DNA of 64,000 nt, taken from contig MU863971.1 of the NCBI GenBank assembly GCA_033296885.1, forward strand, positions 62,001 through 126,000, read 5' to 3'. The stretch comes from Triangularia verruculosa. Taxonomy: Eukaryota > Ascomycota > Sordariomycetes > Sordariales > Podosporaceae. Position 1 is the first letter of the stretch. Every line of letters starts with the position of its first letter. This document shows positions 1 to 10,089 of the stretch, piece by piece. The translations under genes and the position numbers were made by a program. Under the pieces are notes generated by a model that was given only the letters and a program-made list of their open reading frames with translations, was not told the DNA's origin and did no database searches.

Positions 1-82
1 AGAAGAGAAGATCCGGCCCTTATTTCGGGCCTACCTGGTTTATATCAAGTGATATCTACAACTGGAACTGTTTAAGAGCTCG

Positions 83-1484
83 TCAAGATTTGGTCGGCGC
101 GGTGCCCCTCCTGCTCGGCGGTTTCCGCTTTCCGTCCAACGAGTACAGTCCTCCTGCAAAAAATACTATACAGGCTCCTATCAGCGTTCCAAACGCTAGC
201 CGATTTCCGAACAGCCATATACTCAGCAAAAGACTGATCAATTTGCGGATGTTGAGCACGATCGTGACAGTCAGGGCCGAACTAGCTGCTGCCAACAGAT
301 TGACACCACGAATGCAAGCATACTGTGTCAAGACGTTAAGGGTGAGATAGAACAGCTGGCTGGGAATGTGTATCTTCTCCACGAGCCGCTGCATGCTGGG
401 CGAAAAGTTGGGATAGTCCTCCGGAGGGGGAATCGGGAGCGAAAGCGGAGCGCTGTTGGCGAGCTTCATGAATTGCCTGATCAAAGACGGCAGGAATGGC
501 AAGAATAAGGGGATCGAGAGAAGATGCGAGTAGAACATGTTCTCTTTCCACTGCGGGCCGTACATGCGGTATGTCTCTTCGGTGTAGAGGCCCATGATCG
601 CCGAGAGGACCTGCGCGACGAACAAAATGGTGAGGCCAGTCACAAAGCTCGTCGTTCCTCCGGATCCACTACTTGCAGTTCCCTACAGGATACATTAGCT
701 TCACGTGCAAGACCGGACGAGCAGCCGCGAGGGCATACCTTGGTTTGCGAATCGGACCAGGCAGCAGTGATTACTCCCACGGTGAGTAAAAGCACAGCTG
801 TGACCTGGATCCGAGAATACCTCTTGCCGTACAAACTGCCTGCCAGCATGGTGGTGATGCTGCCTCCGGAGCGCAGGATGATGTGCACTGGCACAGAGAT
901 TTCATAGCTAAAAGCGTGGTTGTTGAGTACATTGATGGCAAAAAACAGAACGATATTGACTAGCCATCGGCGAATTGGAACCCTGTTGGACTTGAGGTAG
1001 AGCGGTGGGCGTTTGCTATCGAGTTGAGATGGGAGGCTGGTGATGGCCACGAAGATGAATTGAACAAAAGTCAACAGAAGACCTGTCCGCAGCGCGCCAT
1101 GTCAGCACACCATTCAAGAACCGCATTTTTGCAGGGTGCTCAGAGACAAAAGAGAAACATACCACTGTCAGGTTCCACCTTGATAATTGACTCGAGCGCA
1201 AAGACATTGGAGCAGCAGCCACCAAAAATCAGTGACAGCATAGCTCCAACGGCTAGCCATTGCGGGATTGTTTCGATAAACATGCGCCCTGCGAGCGCCA
1301 TGGCGCGGCTGAAGACCGGGCGGTTGTCATCGATGCCGTACATCTCGGCCTTCTCGAGAGACGGAGCGGCGTTGATAACGCGGGGCGACGGTGCCGGCAA
1401 ACTAAAGCCCTTGTCGCCGCGATCTTTGTTGTTTGAAGCTGTTTGCTGCAGTTTGTGCGGCGCCGGGCGACGACGGGCGGCCAT
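83..1484 (-). CDS. YEA4: UDP-N-acetylglucosamine transporter, YEA4/SLC35B4-like (UAA family)
   Basis: Three exons on the minus strand: 1484-1163, 1082-739 and 682-83, with introns 1162-1083 (GTATGT...CAG) and 738-683 (GTATGC...TAG). The joined frame gives 421 residues. The protein is polytopic: several hydrophobic helices, an early G-G-C-C-S-N-V-F-A-L-E motif typical of the Yea4 branch of nucleotide-sugar transporters, a middle part with SGGSITTMLAGSL, and a late segment LNVLTQYACIRGVN followed by TSALTVTIVLNIRK-like loops. Family knowledge: such carriers bring UDP-GlcNAc into the ER/Golgi lumen for chitin and glycan synthesis. The N-terminal 40 residues are basic and Pro-rich, probably cytosolic. 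The start is the first ATG of the open frame. It is divergent from TRS23 across a 1.5-kb spacer. The UDP-GlcNAc specificity is inferred from the family. Confidence 0.85.
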
Positions 1485-2980
1485 AGCCAGGGGTTGCGGG
1501 CGGCGCGGGGGCCGTTACGACGAGCGCATACAGTTGGAAATATTTGTTAACGGGGAATAGGGGGCTGACTTGGCTTTGCCCAACTGCTATGCAGGATGGG
1601 CTGGAGCAATGCGAGAGACAGAGAGAGGGACTCTGCTGAAACGGCGGCCTCGCACAAAGGGTACAGATCTGGTCGTTTGCTGGTTTGTCGGCTGCTGACG
1701 GGTGTGCAGGTGGGTGATGGCGGGGCAGGCAGAGAAAAAAGAAAAAAAAAGGGAGCGTGTCAACGGCAGCGAGTGGAGAGATGTTGATCTTGGGAGGTGG
1801 ACGGTGGCTGCTGGCCAGCTGTGTGCTGACACGATGTTGTGTGTGGTTCAGAGGAAACTGGAATAACTTCGGGCTTCTGTGGCGGTGGTCGCACCAGCAT
1901 TAAAAACGCCAATCCCTTCCCTGGACGGCAATCATTCTCAAATCCGCCCGTGCAGCCGTTGCTCAAATATCTCTCGTTGTTGCAGGAATTCAGGGCTACG
2001 TTACTCTGGTTTTCCAACTTCCATGTGGCCACAAGACAAGGCGGCAAGCCTCCAGAAGCACGGTCGAGATGTTCCGCGATATCCACTGCCCGCCCTGATC
2101 CATCTTAAGATTGGACACCTTCCACTTCGAACCACTAGGATCACAGGGCTACAGCGGGTGTGAGCGGGAGACGGACAGGCGCCCTGAGATTTCAGTGGCT
2201 TGCCCATTTGCCGAGCCGGGATCTCGTTGGCTTGATTCTCCCTTGCAAGTCGTGTTTGATGGTGGGGTGCAGTTGGAAGCATGTCGCCTGAGATTCTTGA
2301 ACCTGCATGCCCAGATCTCCAGCCGGCACTTGCAAGTTTGATACTCTCAGCACCTTGCCCGGGAATAGGGAAATGGATGGTGTAAGTGGCTTGATATGGG
2401 AGCATTCTGGCGGGTCTTGTATGTTTCACTGCGTGGTGTACATTACACTCACTCTATGGCCTAGTCTTTTCCCGAAAGGCAGTGATGGTTCTCTTCATTC
2501 GGTTTGTTCTCCAGTCCGTCCAGGCGGGAGCTGAGAATCCAAAGCCCGGTCCTTGCAAACGTAAACATATAAGTGGGATAAGGCCTTTTTGACATGTGAA
2601 TCCGTGGAATGGTACGCCTTATGTGCAAGGCTGAAGGTATCTGACCAAACACTCTCATCACCAGAAATGAGAAGGAGTGCACTCCATCACTTGTCCATGT
2701 AGGTAGGCGACTGAGTCAACCCTAACCCTTAGGTTTACTTGGAATATGGCCCCACAACATTGAGACAGCAACCAACTGAAAGAGCTCACAGCTCACAACT
2801 CATCCACCGGTACGGTACATTGTCCATTGTCGAGGGGAAACAACACGATCCCTTCAACCCGCCGAAACAGTGACATATTCATCGGCACCAGTGCTTAAGG
2901 CTACAGATCCCGCCTGGAATCCAGCTTCACTGATAAATTTTATTTTAATACTTTTGCCCAACTGAAATGAGCTTGCCATC
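1485..2980. other. Divergent intergenic region YEA4/TRS23
   Basis: No credible gene. Open frames here overlap each other on both strands, lack family motifs and are short. The part next to YEA4 has an A-rich run near 1736-1750. A telomere-repeat-like box lies at 2718-2733 (listed separately). The region presumably carries both promoters. Confidence 0.6.
2718..2733. promoter_or_regulatory. Telobox-like double CCCTAA element upstream of TRS23
   Basis: The sequence AACCCTAACCCTTAGG holds two head-to-tail copies of the fungal telomere repeat unit (CCCTAA/TTAGGG), about 250 bp before the TRS23 start. In yeasts and plants such teloboxes are bound by Tbf1/TRF-type Myb proteins in promoters of growth genes. 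A role here is inference only. A near-identical unit occurs upstream of RAD17 at 42530-42541. Confidence 0.4.
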
Positions 2981-3593
2981 ATGTGTGTCACTCACATCCC
3001 ACCCCCCTATTCACCAAGGCTGACTGACATACTGACACTCTCCACCGCCAGGACTGTCTTCGCACTTATCATCATCAACAAGGCCGGCGGTCTCATTTAC
3101 AACCGCACTTTCTACGAGGGCGGACTGAACAATCTCACCACCAACGACTACCTCGTCCTGGCCGGTACTTTTCATGGGTATGGGTGTCTTTTTGCCTCTT
3201 CATCTTCACCATTACACACACTACTGACACTTTTGTCTCGCTTCAAGAGTTCATGCCATCACAGCTCGGCTCAACCCAGTTCCCATACCGGGGGCGAACC
3301 GCAACTCAGCTTCATCGGCTGGGACCATGACGCGGCCGGAAACACCGTCTGGCCTGGAGGTGCTCGAATCAGAAAACTTCCGGTTGCAATGTTTCACCAC
3401 GTTGACAGGCATCAAATTCCTTCTCTTCACCGACACAACTCAAACGAATGTCGACTTGACAATGCGGCGGGTCTATGAGATGTACACAGACTACGTCATG
3501 AAAAACCCGTTCTATCAGTTAGAAATGCCGGTCCGCTGCGACATGTTTGAGAGGAAGCTGTTGTCATATATTAGGGAGATCAACAACAGGTGA
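2981..3593 (+). CDS. TRS23: TRAPP complex subunit Trs23 (TRAPPC4, sybindin-like)
   Basis: Best model: exon 1 is only AT (2981-2982), intron 2983-3051 (GTGTGT...CTGACTGAC...CAG), exon 2 3052-3177, intron 3178-3247 (GTATGG...AAG), exon 3 3248-3593; 157 residues. The start codon is then split AT|G and the protein begins M-T-V-F-A-L-I-I-I-N-K-A-G-G-L-I-Y, which matches the Trs23/TRAPPC4 N terminus. If the first intron is retained, its 69 nt stay in frame and add 23 Pro/Thr-rich residues after Met. The C-terminal longin-like core is clear (GIKFLLFTD, YEMYTDYVMKNPFY). The protein is a small core subunit of the TRAPP Rab-GEF/tethering complexes in ER-Golgi traffic. It is convergent with RPN10, 250 bp apart. 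Confidence 0.88.
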
Positions 3594-3843
3594 ACTGGGC
3601 ATGGGCAAACGGTTGCTGCGGTTTGGTAGTGTGGGATTCGGCATGAGGAGTTATGAGGCGTTTATGAGGATCATTAGATCAACAATGCGATTATGGGTTT
3701 TATCCCGCCGGTTAATGATAAAACAAATCTATTCTACACGACCAGGCCTTCCGCTGTGGACCATGCCGCTGCTTCTTGGATAAGAGGTAGAATCATGCGC
3801 CATTATAGTATCTCCGCGATTCAAAGCTATTAGTGTCCCGTTA

Positions 3844-4773
3844 CTAAGAGGTATCCATCTTGTCGTCATCCTTCTTGTTACCGCTAGGCTCCCCGTCCTT
3901 GCCCAGCAGAGGTGTTGACTCGTTCTCTTCCTTGACAGTCTCCAATGTGTTCTGACCAGCAGCCTCGGCCTCGGCACGAGCCGCTCTCTCCTGCCGTGCC
4001 TTCTCCTCTTCCATACTCATGCGCAAAGCCAAAGCCAACTCGGGGTCCGTAGACGGGTCGACGCCGAACTCGAATTCCTCAGCAGCACTGCCACCAGCGC
4101 CAGCGCCACCCTGACCAGCGTTCTCTCCTAGAAGAATGGGTGTAGCTAGCAGCTGGTCGCTAAGCAACTTCGAACTGGGAGGAATGACCTCCAGATGCGA
4201 GCCTCCGTCACTGCCCTTGACTTGTTCATTGAATGCCCTGAGCTTCTGGTGGTTGTCGTCGTCGATGTCACCGAACAGTACAAAGTCGACACTTGTGTTG
4301 GTCTTCTTCATCTTCTTGGCCAGTTTGACCAGGTCGTTCTCGAGATCTTCGACAGGGGAGCAGACAAAAACGACGATGCGCGCCCGCTGTGATTTGTTTT
4401 GTCGGTGCTTGAGAGCAAGCTATGGGAAACATCCTCGGTTAGTTGTATGCACGCATATCTCCACGCACAATAAGCAACTTACATGTGCTACTTGGATACC
4501 AGTCGCAAGGTGGGCTGATCCCCGGATATTCTTCTTCGTCCGATGCAAGCCTTCAAGAATCTTGCCTTGATCTACTGTGAGAGTCGCCAGAACCTCAGGA
4601 CCCTTGCCGCCCATGCTCATGAGACCGACCGACGACTCGGGGTTGCCCTGAATGACGTTCTGGAAGAGAATATTAATCGCATCGCATTGCGCTTCGAAGC
4701 GGGTTGGTGTGTAGTCGCCGTTCCTGCTGCTCTCGCTGTTGTCCACCACGATCATCACCGCCTCGAGAACCAT
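3844..4773 (-). CDS. RPN10: 26S proteasome ubiquitin receptor Rpn10 (S5a/PSMD4)
   Basis: Two exons, 4773-4483 and 4419-3844, with a 63-nt intron 4482-4420 (GTAAGT...TAG); 288 residues. The N-terminal VWA domain starts MVLEAVMIVVDNSE and includes the conserved EAQCDAIN, NPESSVGLMSM and RARIVVFVCSP stretches. A single ubiquitin-interacting motif lies near residues 222-241 (DPELALALRMSMEEE), followed by a charged disordered tail ending DDDKMDTS. The length fits fungal Rpn10, which has one UIM where human S5a has two. The protein sits at the lid-base junction of the 19S particle and presents polyubiquitinated substrates. The gene is divergent from the borealin-like gene. No Rpn4-type PACE box was noticed upstream by eye. 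Confidence 0.95.
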
Positions 4774-5415
4774 GTTGGGCAGTTGTTTTGGGGGGGTTGT
4801 CTGTGTGTTGGTGTTGAAGATCGATTGACTGTAGTTTTATCGGTTGAGCCCCGGTAAAGAGGGCTGGTCGGTAGAATTGTCGAGTGGTTTGGAGACGGAG
4901 CTTAGAATTACAACTGGATGTCAAGTGCTGAGGTAACGGAGCTCCCGCCTGCGTAAGGCGGTTCAGCCTGGAGACTGACGCGCCGGCACCCAACCCTGGT
5001 CAAAGCCGCAAGGTAGCGTCACCGATAAGGCCCTCACACTGTGCCGCTATCAGCAGGTATCGGTGCCGCTTGGGATTCACCAGCGAGCCCCACCAGCATC
5101 TTGGAGCCCCACACACTAAAACAAGACCAGAGCAACCGTGCGCACCCCGGTCCAAGCTCTGGCTTTTGTTTACTTTGCAAACGCGAGCCACTCACAGCAA
5201 AGATCGCGGGTAGCCCTTCCCACATTTCGACGTTTAACTCAACTCGCCCCTTTCCGAATCTTGGTTTGACTGAAACCTGCGACAACATCTTACAAGATCT
5301 AGTAACTACACGAACAAACACGTCGACTTGCCGTCTAGAACCACTAATACAATCAGCCCATTGCGCCAGAAGATTTTTTCCACCCCGGACAAATCGCAAG
5401 ATCGTCGGCGGACAA
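4774..5415. other. Divergent promoter region RPN10/NBL1-like
   Basis: A 642-bp spacer between two divergent starts. An open frame from 5041 reads into the NBL1-like start, but has no family resemblance before the ATG at 5416, so I treat it as leader. No other structure seen. Confidence 0.6.
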
Positions 5416-6650
5416 ATGTCTAGTGACAACGAAATGGCCATGGTGCCGACTGAAACGGCCCTGGAGGGTCAAAGAAGTCCAGCCAAGATGCGGAGAAGAG
5501 GTGTCACAGCTTCTCAAAAGCAGGCTCTTATCGAGAACCTACAACTAGAGAGTATGTATATCGTATGAGAAGAAGGGTTCTCGACGCGACAAACAACTAA
5601 CACCCCTCAGTCACGGAACGCGCCCGCAAACTGCGATCAAACTACAACATCCACGCGCAAAGCCTTCGGACACGAATCGAGATACGCGTCAACCGCATTC
5701 CGATGTCCCTCCGAAAGATGAAGATGGGCGACCTCCTCGACAAGTACTCCAACCAACAGCAGCAACATCAGCGACCCCCCGTTGCCGGCTACCTCAAAGG
5801 ACCCCCAGTACCGGAAAAGGATCCAAACCCTTCCAAAGTCTACCCTCCACGGGCAGGTGGCCTTGGTTACCAACCAACAACAACAACAACAGCAGGTGCT
5901 CCCAAACGTCGCAGTCATGAAATGACGGGCGGCGACAAGGAAAATGAAATCGACTCCATCGCTAATCCGAAGAAGCGTGCCAAAGCCGAACCATCGCAAG
6001 CAGCACCCCAACAACCCCTCTCCCGCAACCAAAACAACGTCTTATCCCCCACCTCGTCGAACACCAGGACCATCCCGAGAGTGAACCCTACCACAACCCC
6101 AGGCAACACCATCCGATCCGGAATCGCCCGCCCAACGAATGTTTCTCCCACCAAGGGCGCCGCCGCGACGTCCCACTCCCTAAACAACACCATCAACCGG
6201 CCGCCGCCGTCCGTCTCCCGTCCTGGAACGTCGGCTTCAGCGAGAAAGATGAACTTTTCGTCTTCAACATCGACGACGGCTTCGTCATCGGCAGTGAAGA
6301 GGAAACGCGCGGCAACGGCTGCTGGACCTGCTGCTCAGCCGGCGAAACCGGGGACCAGAACTGGACAGCAAAGAAGGGTTAGTGGCACTTCTGAGTCTAG
6401 CGAGGCGAGCACTAGTACCGTTATCAGGAAGAGGCCGGCTACGGCACCGGGGGAGAGGCCGCCTATTACGAAGGCGATGAGCAGTGGACATGCGAAGACT
6501 AAGAGTACTGCCGGGGCGGCGGCGGTGGGGAGTACGAAGAAGGCGGCAACGATAGGGGCGACGGCGGGGAAGAAGACTGTTGCTGCTGCTGCTGCTGCTG
6601 CGGGAGGGAAGGCGGGGTCTGCAGGGAGAGTGTTGAGGAAGAGGGCGTAG
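5416..6650 (+). CDS. Borealin-like chromosomal passenger complex subunit (Nbl1/Borealin N-terminal domain)
   Basis: Two exons, 5416-5551 and 5611-6650, with intron 5552-5610 (GTATGT...CAG); 391 residues. The Nbl1/Borealin N-domain spans about residues 33-92: TASQKQALIENLQLE, then ERARKLRSNY, RTRIEIRVNRIP and KMGDLLDKY. In known complexes this helix bundles with survivin/Bir1 and INCENP/Sli15 to place Aurora kinase on centromeres. The remaining 300 residues are disordered, rich in Ser, Thr, Pro, Ala, Lys and Arg, with repeated basic patches (KRKRAA, IRKRPAT) and a poly-Ala stretch from a GCT run near 6581-6601; this tail suggests phosphorylation and DNA binding (inference). The start ATG lies in the same frame just before the conserved helix; a later Met (residue 7) is possible. 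It is convergent with TMA22. Confidence 0.85.
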
Positions 6651-7053
6651 GTATTAGGGTGACTGACTGGAGTGGGCGTTTTGTTCTGCTGGACTTGTTT
6701 TAGTATTCGTGTTTTTTATCCCAAGATACCTGTGCGGGACTGGATAGGATGGCTTGGCTGGCATCATCATTGCAAGAGGCGTTTTATGTCTGAGGTTACA
6801 AGTACAGGATAGTACAGTTCGGTATGGAGCAGTAGGGGGCATAGGAAACAGCCGCGGGTCGGGACTATGTGTGTGTGTTTTATTTACATATCCAGGGTTT
6901 ATCCAGGAGGGAAAAGGGAGGTCTTATTTCAGCATCGCTTGTTATTCTTTGTAGCAACCAAGAACAATTTGGGCCTTTAAAGCACAAAAGAAGCATCATT
7001 TTCCTGACTGATCTATCGAACTGAACCAACCCGCTTTCTATGCCATCATTGTT
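6651..7053. other. Convergent 3' intergenic region NBL1-like/TMA22
   Basis: About 400 bp between two stop codons. Mixed T/G-rich sequence consistent with two 3' UTRs. No gene seen. Confidence 0.6.
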
Positions 7054-8021
7054 TTACCCAGCAGCAGCGCCCTTCTTCTTCTTATCTTCTACCAACTCGA
7101 TATTATCCTCAGGCACGTCCTTGTACTTTTCCAGGATGAACTCCTCAATCTCCTCACTAACATCGCCCTGGACGACAATCTCCTCGCCTCCCGAGGGGGT
7201 CTTGGTTACGGAAGAGCCGGTAGCGAATTTCTTGCCAAAGTCCTTGGACACCTGTTCCATCACTTTATATCAACATCTCTCTCTTCTTTTTAAAACTGTG
7301 GGTATGCATCGCATGGGGTCGTCACACAAACCTTCTTCAAGTCCAACCCAAACGCCTCGAGCCCGGAGACGGACGTGACGTGCTTGCGCTTGTTGCGCTC
7401 GATCCGCTTGATGGTAACGACTGAGTTGGAGAGCTTCTCGGCCTGCTTCTGCTCGGCGGCCTCGGCCTTGGCGGCCTTTTTCTTCGCGTCCTTGGCGGCG
7501 CGCTCCTGGGCCTCAACGGAGAGGGAGGCGGTGGCGGCGGTGAGGGCTTCGGGGGACCAGATCTTGTTGTAGAGATCTGGGTGGGACTTTTCGAGCCATT
7601 TTTGGCATTTGGAGGTTGTGCCGCCGTATTCGCAGTACTAAGGGGTGTGTGCGTGTTAGAGTGATGAGGAGTTCGTCGCGTGATCCAAGGGAGGGGGGGG
7701 GGAGGGGCGGTTGTGGAAAGCAGTTCGCGATGCGCGTACAGCAGGCTGGGGGGAGGGGACCGGGAGAAGTTGTTCATACCTCGGGTGGTAGTGTGCACAC
7801 TGAGGAAGAGGTGAAATGTTAGCTGGGTTCTTGTAGAGGCTGGAGATGGCGACAGGAATAGGGGGTAAATAGGGGGAGGTGGTGAGCATCGCGACACCAT
7901 AAACAGGTGATGTCACTTGTGAGGGACAGCCTTAAAATGGAGGGGCAACGTCGCTTGAGAAGGGGACTTGCTTACCACCGCAGTAGATCACATGCCGGCT
8001 GGCAGCTGAGGTTTCAGCCAT
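7054..8021 (-). CDS. TMA22: Translation machinery-associated protein Tma22 (DENR/DRP1 family)
   Basis: Four exons: 8021-7976, 7799-7780 (20 nt), 7637-7332 and 7251-7054; introns 7975-7800, 7779-7638 and 7331-7252. Joined length is 189 residues, the usual size of the family. The N-terminal zinc module has Cys at residues 14, 17, 24 and 33 (IYCGVCTLPPEYCEYGG) and is assembled from three exons. A Lys/Ala-rich linker follows, then a C-terminal SUI1 domain (VVTIKRIERNKRKH, FATGSSV, EEIVVQGDV) and a Lys-rich tail. Family knowledge: Tma22/DENR pairs with Tma20/MCT-1 to recycle 40S subunits after termination and to support reinitiation. The start is the only ATG giving the conserved N terminus. Two introns are unusually long for this window (176 and 142 nt). 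Confidence 0.93.
7688..7710. repeat. Poly-G tract within TMA22 intron 2
   Basis: The plus strand carries runs of G (GGGAGGGGGGGGGGAGGGG), so the TMA22 transcript has a C-rich run in intron 2 (7779-7638). It has the run pattern of a possible G-quadruplex on the plus strand DNA; function unknown. Confidence 0.5.
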
Positions 8022-10089
8022 TACAGTCTGATAGTTCTCGGAGAAATGGCTATCGAGGTTGGATTGTTATGGTTATCGCAGATGGTGGTATCCTGAATGT
8101 TCACCTCGATGAATTGCCCCTCCTATGAATTGGACTGCGGGGCTGACTTTGATATGGCGGGGCACTGTGACAAGGAACAAAGGCAAGGAAGCTGAAAAGA
8201 GAAGGCGGAGAGAGAGAGCTTCCACAGGCAAGCTCTGGGCAGAATTTAACCAATCATATAATAAGGTTCAGCCCCGCATTCTTTCTGGCGGCTCCAGCTC
8301 AGAAGCCTCGAAGTGATGGTGGCACTGATGGCGCTTCCATCTCGACTTTGCTCTCAGGCAATGTTCTATCCCCTTTCGGTGCACTTTTCGAAGCTTTCTC
8401 GCGGTATGATCGACAGCTCAACTATCACCATCACGAAACGAGGCACATTTACTAGCGATTTGGGGAGATTATCACGGATCAACTGTCACGCTGGATGGGC
8501 TCAGCTCTACCGTCAACATCACTCATGTCACCAGCGTTGCGCTCAGTCAGTACAGCTCAGTATCTGTTGCGAATTTTGTCACCGTTTATCTTTGCCGATT
8601 AAAAGAGAACTCAAGGAGCGCAAGTGCTCTCTCCAAGTTGGCTCTCTGGCTATCCATCCTTATTCTATTCTTTTCATGTCAATGGCAACACACATTGAAG
8701 CTTACGGTTTTCGGCCATAAGCTGCATATTTGGGGTAGCAGCACATCTGCCGAGTTGTCAGTTGGCAATATTCATGCTTGCGAAGAGATGCAAGTAATCA
8801 GCCGATAGGAGACACACGATCATATAACCGTCAGAATGGTGAGGTGTGGTAAGACAGCCAGGAACAGAAGATCTGGTGCTTCATGTCACTCTTGACCTTG
8901 GCGCTCACGGCGCCCGTTGGTATTACATTGCCACATTCTTACAGCTATTGTGCATCTAGTGGTGATAGCTTGGCTGGACTTGGAAAAATTGGTGATGGTG
9001 ATGAAAGCTGGGCTGTGCGGATGGGTTATATGCAGCTTGAAGAAGCACCAGCGGCCGGCAACTAGCAGCGAGATGGGCGGCTGCACCAACGGACCGGAGA
9101 GGGAGACCAGCCATAGGTGTACACGTGAAGGGAGATCGACAGGTCGGCTGAGTGGCGCTCTCAACGGGATGTTTCTTGATGTTTCCTGGTCACGACTGCT
9201 GGCCTCTGCCGTTTCACGCCACCACGAAGCATCATGCGTACGCCGATTGCGTGCAGGTTCGTCAACTTGGGTCAAGGTATCGCGGTGAATGACTTTTGTG
9301 TGGGGATGGACGAGAAAGGTGGGTGGTTCATCTTGGAGAAGAGGCTGTCGGGACCAATTGTGGGAGGACAGGCGCCGTTGTAAGCGCCCGCTCTACATCT
9401 GGCGTTGCACCCTGACGGTGATTGGCTACACCCGCAGCACTCTGTTCCTGGAACTGCCACCATCAAGACCTCATTGGCGCGCGCCTTGCTTTCGCATAGC
9501 ATTTATCGATTCGTCGTCGACCTGTTCCTGTGACCTCAGGCTCGCTGATTCGCTGCCGCCCTGCGATATTGCACTGGTGATGCTGCCCGACACATACTAG
9601 TGTGCCAATGTCTTGAGCAGCACACCCGCCAGACGGCAGCACGAAGCCGTCAGAGATGCCAGTTCAGCGTGCCATCTGCGCTTCTCTGACCACGGTCACA
9701 CCATGTCGATGACTCGATCTGTCAAGGTCGTGGACGTGGCGGGAAGGAAGCCATCGAATCTTGCCGTTAGCCGCTCCGGTGGGTATGTATCTTCGGTCCC
9801 ATGTCGTTGGTGTTTCTTTGGTTGAAGTCTTCTTATAATATCTCGCTTTCCAGTCACCTGGCTCCGTTGGCAATTTGTATCCTCCCCCATTCTCTTCTTT
9901 ACGCCTCTTTTGCACTTACAATATAGTGCTTCGTTGACCGAAGCCGGTCCTGTCCTTCACACCATCTTTCTTAATTAGTGTTGCATTTCCGGCGCAGGTC
10001 GTCTTCCGGCTTACCTGACAGAGTTTATTTTGCGTGTTCGTGCCACGCTTTTTTGAGTATTGGATCCTACCAACATACCAACGATCATA
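8022..10089. other. Divergent intergenic region TMA22/methyltransferase gene
   Basis: A 2.07-kb spacer. Several overlapping open frames on both strands (longest about 135 codons at 8313-8720 +) have no recognisable motif and no splice-consistent extension. The last 300 bp before 10090 is T/C-rich and looks like promoter and leader. Confidence 0.55.
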
